This document shows, piece by piece, positions 1 to 11,300 of a stretch of DNA of 64,000 bases. Origin of the DNA: Linanthus parryae (taxonomy: Eukaryota > Streptophyta > Magnoliopsida > Ericales > Polemoniaceae). Where the stretch lies: the NCBI GenBank assembly GCA_023055425.1, contig JALGPY010000001.1, forward strand, positions 73,526,994 through 73,590,993, written 5' to 3'. The notes beneath the pieces are model-generated. The model worked only from the letters and a program-made list of their open reading frames with translations, made no database searches and had not been told where the DNA came from. The translations under genes and the position numbers were made by a program. The first letter of the stretch is position 1. Each line of letters starts with the position of its first letter.

Positions 1-1518
1 GTCTAGGCACAGTCAGATATTGTACTAGCCTGTTTTGGAGTGTCAAAGGCGTTTGGTCAGTTAGCTTGCATGACCTACATTTCATTGCATTCTTGCATAA
101 AACCTCATATAGAGGGTATATGCTATTAGGTTGTATACTTGACTTGCGTATATCCATCCGTTGTTAAGGATCGTTCCAAGGAAATTTATGTATTTGTGCT
201 GCTCCATTGACTGTGTGACCCAACTTCATATGAGACTAGTGTCCTCGTTGGAGTGATAGCATTGCTTATCGTTGTTCTTTGGATCAGTGGTAAGTACATA
301 TGTGGGACCTTTACTTATCAAAGTGTACATGTGTTTGACGTCTCGAATGAATATTTTTTTAATTGTAAAAGTATGAGAAGCATGAATTATGTTGTTTGAA
401 ATATTTTATTGAACTCCTTTGAGAAGTATTGAGAATTCCCGTTTTGAATACGATAAAGTGAATAATTAAGCAACTTCTAATAGATTTAGGACGATGTACA
501 GAGTTGTGTTTATTTATTGCTCCGGACGGTGGCGCCAACCAATCCTCTTATTACTTATGGTTACGGCCATCGAAGCAATGCTTCATATTATTGGATAGAA
601 CATGAATGTTCTCAAATCCGCCCCCAATGAGCCAAAACGCACCCAGGTATTGCGTTCAAGGGGTTTTAGTACAATAGAGTGCTACTTGAACTTATTAGGG
701 TCACTACGGTATAGGGGTGTTGACACTTAAGGCCTTTTAGCTAATGTTTTGAGCGGTGATTGACATATGGGATCCCTTAATGCTCGGGAGAAATAGGGTT
801 TGATAGACGCTAGAAAGCACCATTAATGATTACTTCATGATCCCTCTCTCTACATTGATCCTGCTGGTGGCTCTGGACATGCCACAACTAAACTTAACTG
901 TTAATTGAAGTTGAGCGAAAGCTGATTACTCTGTCGATCCCGTTGGATGGCTCTAGATATGCCCCAACCAATATAAATGAAGTTGAAAGATGATTTGTTA
1001 ATAGTGGATTAATACATTTTCATTGAAACAAGATTTTCTCTCGTAAAATTTTACAAGTTTAAGAGTATTTTGAATACTCGTGGTTTATTAGCGTTTTGAA
1101 GTTGGAGGTTCTAGCTACGAGATTACTTATAACTGTTCAGAAATTTTCTACTCTTTTACTTATTAATGTTTCGAATTCTCTTGAATTATTTCAACTCGTG
1201 CTTGTGTGCCACTCATTGCTTTACATGTCGTAGTGAATATTTACTCAATTTTTACTGATTGTTTTTAAACTGTAATGTTTGCGTTTGTTATTTCAAAACC
1301 ACCACAAGTTAATATAAGTCGGGATAGGAACGCGGAACGAGACGAGGACGTTAGCTTAAGTTAGATCACATAGCTTATTTCAAATATATTAATCTTGTAA
1401 ACTTGTATTCTCAAAGATTGTTGTATTTATTAGATAAATTGTAACATTCGTAAATATGTTTATACTTTTGGTTATCGTTTGTCTCTTTAACCCTGAACCG
1501 AGATCCCGGGTTGTTTCA
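1..1518 (+). mobile_element. 3' part of a Ty3/gypsy (Tekay/Del-like) LTR, truncated by the window edge
   Basis: The stretch ends at 1518 with CCCGGGTTGTTTCA, the CA-terminated LTR end of long-LTR plant chromoviruses. It matches in form the LTR ends at 63280-63309 and, on the minus strand, 41633 onward (GGGCTGTTTCA). The block near 1320-1360 (cggaacgagacgagg) looks like the R/U5 part of such LTRs. No primer-binding site follows, so this is the end of a 3' LTR or a solo LTR in plus orientation; the left part lies outside the window. No coding sequence was seen. Confidence 0.65.
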
Positions 1519-2166
1519 TGAGTAGTTGCATCTATCGCAAGTGTTTGCATTCGATCGTTACTTATTAGCTGAAATTAGAACTCGGTTATTAACAGATTAA
1601 TTCGTTAGTATTTGGCCCAAAAAGTAAATAATTGTTGTAGCCCCACTAACTAGCCAGCCCCACACCACGTCATGGCCCCCGCAAGAGCCAGCCAGACGTT
1701 GGCGTGCGCGTGGTTGTTCGGACCATAGCTAGCTCCTCCCTCTTTAACAAAAATTGCTTCAGCGAAAGGGCTTACCCTTAGAGTCCAAACTTGAAGTAGA
1801 TAAACTCTCAAGTTTCTTCCCTCAACCAAAATGTGGTTCTCTTTTCTTCTCAACACAATATGTGATCAGAAACTTATTTTGAGAGCTCGATTTGATCATT
1901 CATATCTCAATGGTTTTCGACGAATGAGTTACTGAAACGACCACCAAGTTGCCCACTATATGATGATGCGATTGGTGTTGTAAACTCACAAATGAGCCAG
2001 GTTAAAATCGAGCTCAAAGTCGGGTACAAAATGGTGTCAAAAACCATTGCTTCCAACAAAGATTACTTTGCTGTAGAAGGTTTGCCTAAAACGAAATAAT
2101 GAAAAAGATAAGATAAGTGTATCTAGTCCCAGAACTGTAGAAGTGAATTAACTGTGTGTAGTTTCT

Positions 2167-2208
<42 letters not shown>

Positions 2209-2499
2209 ACTATGTGTTATGGTAAAACGACAATGAGTAAAAAGAGACGACACTAATCTTTCCTTTTTAGTCAGGGTAACGTCTGCATTCTAAATAGCCT
2301 GTTGAAATAGATGTGCTAGTCTAGTTCCTACTATCAGTAAACTGTGTGATTGAGTTTAAATAAAAGAGTCGAATGTTATTAAAGTACCAGCTTGATCAAA
2401 CACTGATGCAAAAGAAATTAAACAAAGACAAGAAAATAAATACATTACATCCATGACTACGTCCTTGAAATCATTTGCGGTAGTTTTTGTAGATGTGGT
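1519..2499. other. intergenic, no gene recognised; long poly-A tract
   Basis: No convincing coding region. A run of about 39 A lies at roughly 2169-2207. It could be the tail of an old retroposed sequence, but no element body or target duplication could be defined. The right part is the 3' flank of the P450 gene. Confidence 0.5.
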
Positions 2500-4077
2500 T
2501 CATATGGTGCATCTCTGGGTAACTCGAACCTTCAATCCCTTCTTCATATACAGAATAATTGATACATTCGGATCCACCCGATGCCCTTCAACCACATGAA
2601 CACTATAATTATGTATTATATTTGCAGCAACCACTTTCACTTGATTAAATGCCACTTCCTTCCCCAAGCAGATCCGAGGCCCTGCATTGAACGCCAAGAA
2701 CTTGTAAGATGGCTCATGCTTGATTGTTCCTCTCTCAGAAATCCATCTCTCTGGCTTGAAAACCGATGCATCCTCTCCCCATATAAACTTCATCCTCCCC
2801 ATTGCATACAGAGAGAACAATATCTTCATCTTCGGGTGAACGCAATGGCCACTTGGAAGAGTAGTTGTCTTCGTAGGCTCCTTATGCTGGAAAGGGACTG
2901 GTGGGTAAAGCCTCAATGCCTCGCAGATTGCAGCGTGCAAATAAACCAGCTTCTTCACCTCTTCTACTTCAAATAACTTCCCATTCTGTGGTACCACTTG
3001 TTCAAGCTCTTCTCGAATCTTTCCTTCAACATGTGGGTTAGTTGAAACCAGCCAGAGAAACCATGTGAGCGCGGAGCTGGTAGTGTCACGGCCTGCTATC
3101 ATGAAATTCAAGATTGTGTCCCTTAAGAATTCGTCGTCGTGGTTCACCATCTTTTCACCATTGAAATATTCAGAATTAGTCATGTAAGATGTGAGTAAAT
3201 CAGTACCCCCTTCTTCTGATATGGTACTGTGGACTCTCGCCACTTCATCCCTCTTCATCTTTATGAATTTTGATACAGTTTCATCCACGATTCTCCTCGC
3301 ATTGCATAGTTTCTTCTCTTGTCCGACACCAAGCTTTCTTTGTAATTTCCAAGCTGATTCAGGCACGATGTGGCGATGGAAAACAGTCTCTTCAGCGTCA
3401 TCCATGGCTTTCGAGAAAGGAACACTGGGAAAATCTACAGAGAGACATCCAGGGTCGTACCCGGTTACTAGCATACATGTAGTGTCAAAAGTAAACCTCT
3501 GGAAAATGTCTTGGAAGTCAATGATTGTTCCTTGTGCCGCGGCATGGTCAAGTATTGGTACTAGACCATTCTGTACCTTATCCTGGCTAGTTTGCACGAG
3601 AAACCGGTAGAATTTCTGGTGGCTGATGAGCGATTGCGCGAGTAATCGTTGGCTTTTCCACGATTCGCCGTCCGAATTGAATATCCCATCTCCAAGAAAG
3701 TCGAACATTTCGCGAAACTGAGGGCCTTTTGGGAAATCCGCAAAATTGGAACTCATTATGCAGTGCACATTTGATGGGTCTGCAGTAATCAACATGTCCA
3801 TGTTAGCGAATTTAGGGCCTTTGAACAAGAATGTACCTCTGGTTCGGACTAGGAAATCGGTACACCAATCGTGAATCCTGTGACTGTTGAGGAGTAGGCT
3901 TGGGAGCATCCGAAGCAACGGCCAGCTCCAGGGATGCCCATCCGGGGTGCCTATGATGCCAAGGAAGATGATGCAGAAGAGCAGAAAAAGGAAGATTTCG
4001 CTGTAACTAATCATCGATAGAATTTTTTTTTTCTCGAGTTTCAGATCTCTGAAAACAGCATCGATGGGAAAATGCAA
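2500..4077 (-). CDS. cytochrome P450, CYP96A family (mid-chain alkane hydroxylase-like)
   Basis: Intronless P450 of up to 525 residues. CYP96A enzymes are ER-anchored monooxygenases; the best known, Arabidopsis MAH1 (CYP96A15), hydroxylates cuticular alkanes to secondary alcohols and ketones. Seen directly: N-terminal hydrophobic anchor (about residues 22-42), proline-rich region (about 50-58), I-helix AGRDTTSSALTWF (about 335), K-helix EALR, PERW motif, and heme-binding loop FNAGPRICLGKE with the cysteine ligand. A single exon is normal for this family. The frame opens at 4077, but family alignment favours the Met at 4012-4014 (MISYSEIF, about 504 residues), which sits right at the membrane anchor. 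No frameshift or lost catalytic motif was seen, so it looks functional. The exact substrate cannot be read from sequence, and a related CYP86-clan enzyme is the main alternative. Confidence 0.93.
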   Translation of the reverse strand: MHFPIDAVFRDLKLEKKKILSMISYSEIFLFLLFCIIFLGIIGTPDGHPWSWPLLRMLPSLLLNSHRIHDWCTDFLVRTRGTFLFKGPKFANMDMLITADPSNVHCIMSSNFADFPKGPQFREMFDFLGDGIFNSDGESWKSQRLLAQSLISHQKFYRFLVQTSQDKVQNGLVPILDHAAAQGTIIDFQDIFQRFTFDTTCMLVTGYDPGCLSVDFPSVPFSKAMDDAEETVFHRHIVPESAWKLQRKLGVGQEKKLCNARRIVDETVSKFIKMKRDEVARVHSTISEEGGTDLLTSYMTNSEYFNGEKMVNHDDEFLRDTILNFMIAGRDTTSSALTWFLWLVSTNPHVEGKIREELEQVVPQNGKLFEVEEVKKLVYLHAAICEALRLYPPVPFQHKEPTKTTTLPSGHCVHPKMKILFSLYAMGRMKFIWGEDASVFKPERWISERGTIKHEPSYKFLAFNAGPRICLGKEVAFNQVKVVAANIIHNYSVHVVEGHRVDPNVSIILYMKKGLKVRVTQRCTI

Positions 4078-5509
4078 TTCTGGTGATATGAATTCTTCTT
4101 TTCAGTCATGATTATCTTTTGGCACATGATGAATCCTTTGGTGGTTGTTTCTTTGTCTGTGTCACGGGCATTTCATGGGCATTGTTTTGTTTGGTTTTGA
4201 AATCACATGGATTCAAGAGGGACGTAACTGATTGTACTGTTATTTTAACTTGTGTGTTAGTTGAATGACGTTTTAGGTGCGAGTGACAAACACATGTGAC
4301 GAAGAAGCTGCAAATTATGGAGGGCTCTACAATTCTTATGTATATAGGTGAGTAAGATTTATAAGAGTTATAAATTGACAATTTATAAGTTTAATCTTTG
4401 TTGGCTTATTTAGTAGGAAGATTCATAGATCTGGGTAAACTTAGTAGTAGGTTAATCAAACTTATATTGTATCGATGTTTTTTACTAATACAAATAAATA
4501 ATCAATTTATCAACCACCACCTGTCCTTTTACGCGATGCTAGTTGGGACATTGATCCATTGTAGTTGATACATCTAGTTCAAAGCATTTTTTGCGGAGTT
4601 TTCTCACATTTTTGTTATGATAATTGCATGGTTAGTTTTGTGTGGTGAATGACAGATAAAATAGGTGCGCAATAGAACTTATATTGTCAGAGATGTTTGA
4701 ATGGATCTAGATGAGCGAGGAAGCACTGTCGCCAAACTGGTAAAAAGTTAGAAAAGTCACACAACACATGTTGCTGAGTTTTCAATGCTTGATGAATTCT
4801 AAGCCAAATTATGGAGTGATATAAGATGCATGTGAAATTAGACATCTGGAGGTTTCGAACTTATATAAGCGGAGTGCGTGTCTGCATTCAAAGGAGGAGA
4901 TGTGACTCCATGAAAATCAAGAAACCAATCTCTGTACAAATATGAAATTGAGGGGGCTGGGTGTAATTTCTTGCCTAACAACTTACAAGCTCGTGCTCGG
5001 TCACATGATCTTTTTTTTAGCTTGGGTTGGGAACATGGGAGGAAAAGTTAGGTGACATTGTGAGAGCACGCAACATGCAACGAAGAAAATAGTACTCCGT
5101 GAAAGATCAAAGCTCTCTTGGCGTATAAGAACTCCGTATAGAATGAAAGGCTGTCAGTCATTATGACTTATGAGGCGTGACCCCGCGATACAGTGTGGGC
5201 CAAGCGATACATTTGTGAATCATTTTTTCTTAGGGAAGTAGAAGTTCAAAAATCATCCCTTACTCACGATAATCACCAACTTATTGATATAAGTTGATTG
5301 GAGTATGTGATTGCCTACATTATTGAGTGTCCGCTCTTTGGTTGAAAATCTAACGCTTGTGTTACTTGCAGTGAAAATGGAATGCCACTGTGTTCATTTC
5401 TGCTTCATACCAGGGTGGATTCAATCTGTGAATTAGAAAAAAAATCAAGATAAGCATTTTCCAACTGAGAGTATATTAGTAAGGTAGATTGAAAACACGA
5501 GAAGACGGT
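4078..5509. other. upstream region of the P450 gene; no gene recognised
   Basis: AT-rich spacer without a supported coding region. On the minus strand a TATA-like CTATATACA lies at about 4334-4342, some 320 bp from the preferred P450 start codon at 4014. It is a candidate core promoter only. Confidence 0.35.
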
Positions 5510-5645
5510 ATATTCAAACTCGACTCATCCTTACTCAACATGCTCATGTTGCTATCTTGATAATTCAACTTTTTTCTCTGCTAAGTTTCCAACACCTCTC
5601 CTGAACTTCGAGTTACAAATATTGAAGTTGTAAGAGGTATGATGA
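5510..5645 (-). mobile_element. short Ty1/copia gag-end fragment
   Basis: About 125 bp closely match 19440-19565 in the same orientation. On the minus strand the better copy reads NYRGGNMSMLSKDEIEKLR, the gag C-terminus/protease linker of copia elements; here it is KLNYQDSNMSMLSKDE. Similarity stops near 5645 in the middle of the element, so this is a decayed relic. The 77-residue open frame running into it at 5581-5814 is not a gene. Confidence 0.55.
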
Positions 5646-5894
5646 TGTTACCAAGGAGACCACAATTGGGCAGAAATTCGAAGGAAGAGACAATCGGCAG
5701 AGAAGAAGTATGGGAAAGAGAAGAGAGAGAAAATGAAGGAAAAGAAAAATGTTTTCCTATATTGATTTTAGAAAATAAATGCGTTTGAATATCTATACCT
5801 TGTACGTCGACCATATGACCTGGGAAAATACAACGAAGAAAACCCTCAATGAGCTTATAAATTGCTCAAAGACTATTTACAAATAAATTAAAAA

Positions 5895-6990
5895 TTACTC
5901 GTAATCCTCTATGTATTTCGGGCGCCGGCCAGAAGGTGTGGGCGTGCCATATTCGTCTACCTCAGTGATCACCGTATCAACTCCACCACTGTCGGAAACC
6001 ACCTTGTCCTCAAGGTGTAACGCAAGCAAGTCTTGCGTAATCTCGGTCACGAGCTCCCACATATCTAACAAACCATTAGACCACTGAACCAACCATTGCT
6101 CCTAAGGCTGACCGGCTGCTAAGATAGTGCGGGTTTTAAAAGCATAGACGGGCACGAAGAGAGGACTCCCACGAAAAAATAGACAGGCACGAAGAGAGCA
6201 CTGCAACCGTGAGGCACATAAGGACAAAACAAGAATACATGGAAAACATTATAGATGCCACCCGTATCCGGAAACCGAAGATGATACGGGACTACGCCGA
6301 TCCTTTCCAAAACCTCAAAGAGACCATAATGAATGGCCAATGTGGTTGAAAGCGAACGATCTACCGAACGTTGACAATAAGGCTGAAGGAAAAGTAGTAC
6401 CAAGTCCCCAAGCTCGAAGAACACCTCCCTGCAATGCTTATTAGCCTGATCACGCATGTGTTGTTGCATCTCGGTGAGTTGCGCTTCCACATCACAAAGT
6501 AAGGCATGACGTTCCGTCAACAATTCAGCAACTATAGGAGAATGAACCCATGCGGGGATAAAACAAAATAGGGAAGGCGGTTTGCGAACGTAAAGTGCAC
6601 AAAACGGGGAGATGTGAATGTTGTCATTATGGCTTCAATTGAAGGGACAACTCAGCCAGCGGCAAAAACTGAGCCCACGCGCAGGTCGCTCGTGCGTAAT
6701 GGCACGCAAATATTGTTCTAACTCGCGGTGTTCATGACCTCGTCTGGCCATCTGTATGTGGATGATAACTTGAGAGTAGTACCACTGAGCTTGAACATTT
6801 CTTCCCAGAAGGTACTCAAAAAGACGGAATCGCGATCAGAAACCTAGGTAGCAGGAAACCCGTGATGCTTGACGGCAACTTCGATGAACAGACGAGCAAC
6901 TCGTGGAGCATCAAAATCAGCTGGCAGTGCCCCAAAGTGCACATCTTTCGTGAGAAGATCAACGACTACCATAATCACCCTTCAATGAGG
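5895..6990 (-). pseudogene. chromovirus integrase C-terminus plus chromodomain (left half of a split pol)
   Basis: Decayed Ty3/gypsy pol in several frames. From right to left on the minus strand: integrase core pieces (VVDLLTKDVHFGALPADF, later HGFPAT then SDRDSVF near 6840-6900, and the TDGQTE region near 6740); the C-terminal fold at 6270-6440 (DLVLLFLQPY, FEVLERIGVVPYHLRFPD, VFHVFLF); and a chromodomain-like end (MVQWSNG...WELVTEITQD) with its stop at 5895-5897. The integrase resumes at 10426 beyond a nested element. Premature stops (for example after HGFPAT) show it is inactive. The chromodomain places it among chromoviruses; the Reina-like sub-lineage is inferred. Confidence 0.8.
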
Positions 6991-6995
6991 GCAAG

Positions 6996-7959
6996 TGTCA
7001 CACGGTCATATTTTAATCTCTAAAATCTACTTTGCGCGGCAACCAAATTCTCAACTTGGTTCAGCCTTCTCTCACGTACCAACGAGCTTAATAATTGAGC
7101 AGATGATTGAATGAATTGCACAAATGTTACGGGAACCGTCCCAACTTTTATTTCTCAAATAAAAGACTCTCTCTCAAGCTCTCAAGCTCTCTAATGGAGT
7201 ACAAATTCGTTCTCCCTCAACCCGCTACAAAACAAGTGCAGGAAGTGGCTATAAACTAGTGGCGGTTACCTCAGTAACTACCCATATCATGGACAAACAC
7301 ATGCCATCATTCTGCCCAATATCTAGCCCATTACATGCACTATACATGTGCCAAATTACACCTAGCAACTGCGCTACGAATTTAGTGCATACATGGCCTA
7401 GACAAATAACACATCACACGCGACATATCTAGTGCACCCGCTCCATATGCAACTCCGTCTATGAATTTGACCGGTGAAACTGCTGGAACTCAGAATTCTC
7501 GTCATCCTTGTTCCAATGTCTTCGCAGCACAGCCATACCAACACACAAGCAGGGACAATCTGGAATCAAACCCGGCAGCGGACAGAGGCAACAAACTGTG
7601 CACAGTTAGCTCCAAACCTGGTAGCGAACGGGCACGATCAGCGAGCCAATTCCAAGTTCCAACCGACGGCAACAGCTTCTAACATCACACCTGATCGTGG
7701 CCAAGCACAGAGCAAATCCACAAGCACTCAAGATCAACAGATTGCTAGATAACCAGCCACACGACGACTGTTTACAAGAAGCTCGTCTCAATCTCAATTC
7801 CGTTTCCCACAGCCCACCAGGTAACTCGTTGCACCGACAACAAAAACCACAGCCAAGCGACGAACGGACCACGTTGTTGCTCAATCTCGTAGCACACCGA
7901 GTCAACGTGCTCACTCGGTGCACCGTACTCGTCTAAGTGAATCATCGGAGTGACAAACA
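6996..7959 (-). repeat. 3' LTR of the nested gag-only element
   Basis: Direct repeat of 9430-10420, with matching blocks such as caaattctcaacttgg and cgagtcaacgtgctcactc/cgagccaacgtgctcactc. On the minus strand it begins TGTTTGTCACTCC, right after the polypurine tract. Confidence 0.82.
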
Positions 7960-7973
7960 TCCCGCCCCTCTGG
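7960..7973 (-). other. polypurine tract of the nested element
   Basis: On the minus strand the stretch reads CCAGAGGGGCGGGA, directly before the LTR start TGTTTGTC. This is the expected plus-strand priming site. Confidence 0.75.
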
Positions 7974-8019
7974 AACTAGACGTCCCCGTCGAGGTATTCT
8001 TGGCGTCGTCCGTCTTGCC

Positions 8020-9222
8020 TTACTCTACCTCAACAATCTCTGCCAAAGTTGGCTTCTTTTCCATCGGATCAAAAACCACCAAGGTGTTCAAGATTTGAAG
8101 ACTAGGAGTATCAACTCTATCCTCTGCAATCTCTCGATTCTCTGCCACAATCACGGCATTCAGCTTCTCTTTTCTTGTACAATCTCGAGCGCGATGCGGA
8201 CCATCACACACGAAACAGCCCTGCTTCTTGGCTACACTAGTCGTCGCATCAGATTGTTTCTTCTTCTCTTACCCACCGTCACCCATCTTGCCCGTCTCTA
8301 ACTCTGCTCCATTCTTCCCCTTCTTAGCTTTAGACGAAGAAGAAGAGGTAGAATATGACTCCTTGCTACAGTAATCAACCAAGGCACCAGCAGCGGGATA
8401 TGCGGCGTGAAGATCCTTCACGTTCTGCCTCCTCAATTCAGCTTGTGCCCACGGTTGCAACCCCGCCATGAAATTATACAGCCGGTTCGTCTCACTCATG
8501 TCAGGCACGTCGAGCATTAGAGAACTGAACTTCATCACATACTCCCTTACCAAAACTGTAGATGTGTGCTTGAGACGCTGCAGTTCCTCTCGATCCAACC
8601 ACAACACATTGATTGGTCAGAATTTCTCCTTCAGTTCAGTCCTCAGTTTCTCCCACGTATCTATCTTCGGTCGTCCTACACTCATCTCGTCCGAAGAACG
8701 AGTCCTCCACCACAACTTCGCATCCCCAACGAGAAACATAGTCGTTAGCGTGACTTTGTCCTCGTCGTGAACACAAGCAGCGGAGAAGTAATGCTCCGTG
8801 TCAAACAGAAAGTTTTCCAACTCTTTGGAACTCCCTGTACCACTGAACGGTTGCGGTTCTGGCACCCTCACTTTCTGTCGATCCTCAGCACTACCACCAC
8901 CAGCCGGTCTCGTGGCAAAAGCCAACTGAACAACCGTCAAACTCTTTCTCTACCGTCTAGCGACGAGTTAACGAAGCAGCCAACTCCTTCTCTAAATTCT
9001 CGCAACGATTTTGAGATGCAGCCAACTCTCTCTGTATGTCTGATGCCGAGCCATCGCACCATTCGCCTCGGCCTCGAGAGAATTGTATTGGTCCTCAATC
9101 TGACCTTCCGCAGCCGCCATTCTCTGAGTCAAAGGATCAGTTGGATCATCGTCATATAGTACGCCAACGATTGCCTCCAACCGCGACAATCGTTCCTGAA
9201 ACTCTGCATTTCTCCCAGCCAC
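8020..9222 (-). pseudogene. decayed gag of the nested gypsy element
   Basis: Gag reads in four pieces: 9222-8992 (N-terminal coiled-coil-like, MAGRNAEFQERLSRLEAI), 8940-8617 (capsid: FSGTGSSKELENFLFDTEHYF, DAKLWWRTR), 8607-8269 (VREYVMKFSSLMLDVPD, FMAGLQPWAQAELRR) and 8211-8020 (zinc knuckle CFVCDGPHRARDC). The third block is the typical Retrotrans_gag C-terminal capsid region. In-frame stops and shifts separate the pieces, so no full Gag can be made. No protease, reverse transcriptase or integrase follows. Confidence 0.82.
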
Positions 9223-9417
9223 AGCGAGTTAAATCCCCACCACAATTCAGAAATGAAGAAGAAGAGTAATGCAGCACAAAGCCGCACCAAACAACCTGAC
9301 AGCGCAGCGAGAGACACACTGCACAGCAACCGAAACTCGCACCAGCAAGGCACACAACCAGGCCACTATTCTCCACCATCGAAGGGATGATAACGCAGCT
9401 ACAATGCACCAAACCGG

Positions 9418-9429
9418 CGCTCTGATACC
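9418..9429 (-). other. primer-binding site (tRNA-Met type)
   Basis: On the minus strand GGTATCAGAGCG follows the 5' LTR edge at 9430. It is the usual complement to initiator tRNA-Met, lacking the leading T. Confidence 0.75.
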
Positions 9430-10420
9430 TGTTTTCACAGGCAAATGTTAATCACTAAAATCGGCTCTGTGCGGCAACCAAATTCTCAACTTGGTTCAGC
9501 CTTCTCTCACGTACCTACGAGCTTAATAGTTGAGCAGATGATTGAACGAATTGCGCAAGTGTTTACAGGAACCGTCCCAAATTTTATTTCTCAAATAAAA
9601 GACTCTCTCTCAAGCTCTCAAGCTCTCTAATGGAGTACAAAATCGTTCTCCCTCAACCCGCTACAAAACAAGTGCAGGAAGTGGCTATAAACTAGTGGCG
9701 GTTACCTCAGTAACTACCCAGATCATGGACAAACCCTTGACCATCATTCTGCCCACTATCTAGCCCATTACATGCACTAAACATGTGCCAAATTACACCT
9801 ATCAACTTAGCTACGAATTTAGTACATACATGGACGAGACAACTCAATTAACGTGCTACAAGACTATGTAACACATCACACGCGACAAATCTAGTGCACC
9901 AGCTCCATATGCAACTCCGTCTATGAATTGGACCGATGAAGCTGCTGGAACTCAGAATTCTCGTCATCCTTGTTCCAATGTCTTCGCGGCACAGCCATAG
10001 CAACACACAAGCAGGGACAATCTAGAATCAAAACCGGGCAGCGGACAGAGGCAACAAACAGTGCATAGTTAGCTCCAAACCTGGTAGCGAACGGGCACGA
10101 GCAGCGAGCCAATTCCAGGTTCCAACTGGCGGCAACAGCTTCCAACATCAGACCTGATCGTGGCCAAGCACAGAGCAAAGCCACCAGCACTCAAGCTCAA
10201 CATAATTCCTAGCAAACCAGCCACACGACGATTGTTTACAAGCAGCTCGTCTCAATCTCAACTCCGTTTCCCACAGCCCACCAAGTAACTCATTGCACCG
10301 ACAACAAGAAACCAAAGCCAAGCGACGAACGGACCACGTTGTTGCTCAATCTCGTAGCACACCGAGCCAACGTGCTCACTCGGTGCACCGTTCTCGTCTA
10401 AGGGACTCAACGGTGTGAAA
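9430..10420 (-). repeat. 5' LTR of the nested gag-only element
   Basis: Partner of 6996-7959. Its left edge starts TGTTTTCACAGGC next to the primer site; its right edge abuts the target duplication GCAAG. Open frames inside it are not genes. Confidence 0.8.
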
Positions 10421-10425
10421 GCAAG

Positions 10426-10550
10426 CCTATAATAAAATTCATCAAAGCATCCTCCCAAATCCGGTCCGGTATGAGTAGCGGCTGTAAAATTTCCCCCGAT
10501 TTTCGAGTGGAATACTTTTTCGTCTGACATGTGTGGCAATTCAAGAATTT
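10426..10550 (-). pseudogene. integrase N-terminal part (right half of the split pol)
   Basis: Minus-strand reading gives FLNCHTCQTKKYSTR, then GEILQPLLIPDRIWEDALM, the zinc-binding tail and pre-core linker of a gypsy integrase. It continues in sense into the piece ending at 6990 once the nested element is ignored. The rest of pol is missing to the right, where a poly-A tract starts at about 10651. Confidence 0.78.
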
Positions 10551-10639
10551 CTGGTGTCAACTCTTGTGTCAGTTTATAAAATGCACAAATACACTTGTAT
10601 GTTATTGTTTTCTTACAAAAATACATGTGAAATTATGAA

Positions 10640-10647
10640 ATTCTGAG

Positions 10648-10689
<42 letters not shown>

Positions 10690-11090
10690 TTAAAGAAAGT
10701 TAAAGACTTTATGTTTGACGGATATATGCTAATAAAAACATATTTCATATATTGAAATGATGTAAGAATATGTAGTTTTGATGAAATAATTGCATTCTCT
10801 TACATATATCAAAATATTAAATTAAATTTTATTATTTTAAATTTTTTTTAGATTTGTTAGTAAAACTTGTATTTTAAAAAATGTTAGAGGTGAAAATAAG
10901 GGGTACAATAGTCGTTTTAGATTTTTCCGTCAAATATTAACGGAAAGTTAACGGAAGGATACCTAGTTGCTCGAAAATCAAAAATTTGGAACCCGTGGTG
11001 TTCGATTTTGAATTTGGGTACCCACTTGCTCGTTTTTGCAAAATATGGGTACCTCCGGTTCAATTTAGCCAAAAGAATATCACACACATT
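10640..11090. repeat. AT-rich region with a poly-A tract and a possible transposon end
   Basis: A run of about 36 A lies at 10651-10686. At 10960-11070 a block alternates two similar phrases (ggatacctagttgctcg, gggtacccacttgctcg) and ends gggtacctccggttcaattt. This resembles the long termini of plant MULE-like elements, but no opposite end was found. No coding sequence. Confidence 0.3.
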
Positions 11091-11221
11091 TTTACTCTAG
11101 CAAAGATTTATTTAATACCATCAGACCATCAAACATGTAGTCTTTAATATCATCATAGAATGTTTTCTTCTTTTAATTTTCTGTTGTATAATAAAATAAT
11201 ATTTCTCTTTTTAGTTTACCG

Positions 11222-11300
11222 ATTTGTAGCGCTTAGTGGTAGAGTATTTGAAGCCTCTGCGTGAGGTCCGGGCTTCGAACCCAATTATATGATGTAATTC
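11222..11300 (+). mobile_element. tRNA-derived SINE head (candidate)
   Basis: A box A-like tagcgcttagtggtaga at about 11227 and a box B-like ggcttcgaaccc at about 11271, spaced as in tRNA-derived plant SINEs. The rest of the stretch does not fold as an intact tRNA in my reading. Element ends were not defined. Confidence 0.45.

Larger units (their letters stand above)
6996..10420 (-). mobile_element. gag-only Ty3/gypsy element (TR-GAG type) nested in another element's integrase
   Basis: A pair of LTR-like direct repeats (6996-7959 and 9430-10420) flanks an internal region of only about 1.45 kb that holds a decayed gag and nothing else. The 5-bp target duplication GCAAG is present at 6991-6995 and 10421-10425. 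Primer site and polypurine tract both put the element on the minus strand. Integrase reading on both sides joins across the duplication (IWEDALMNFI to the right, GLPSLKG across the site), which confirms the insertion. It matches the described class of terminal-repeat elements encoding only GAG; such elements need pol from a partner. The outer TG of the 5' LTR is mutated. Confidence 0.85.
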
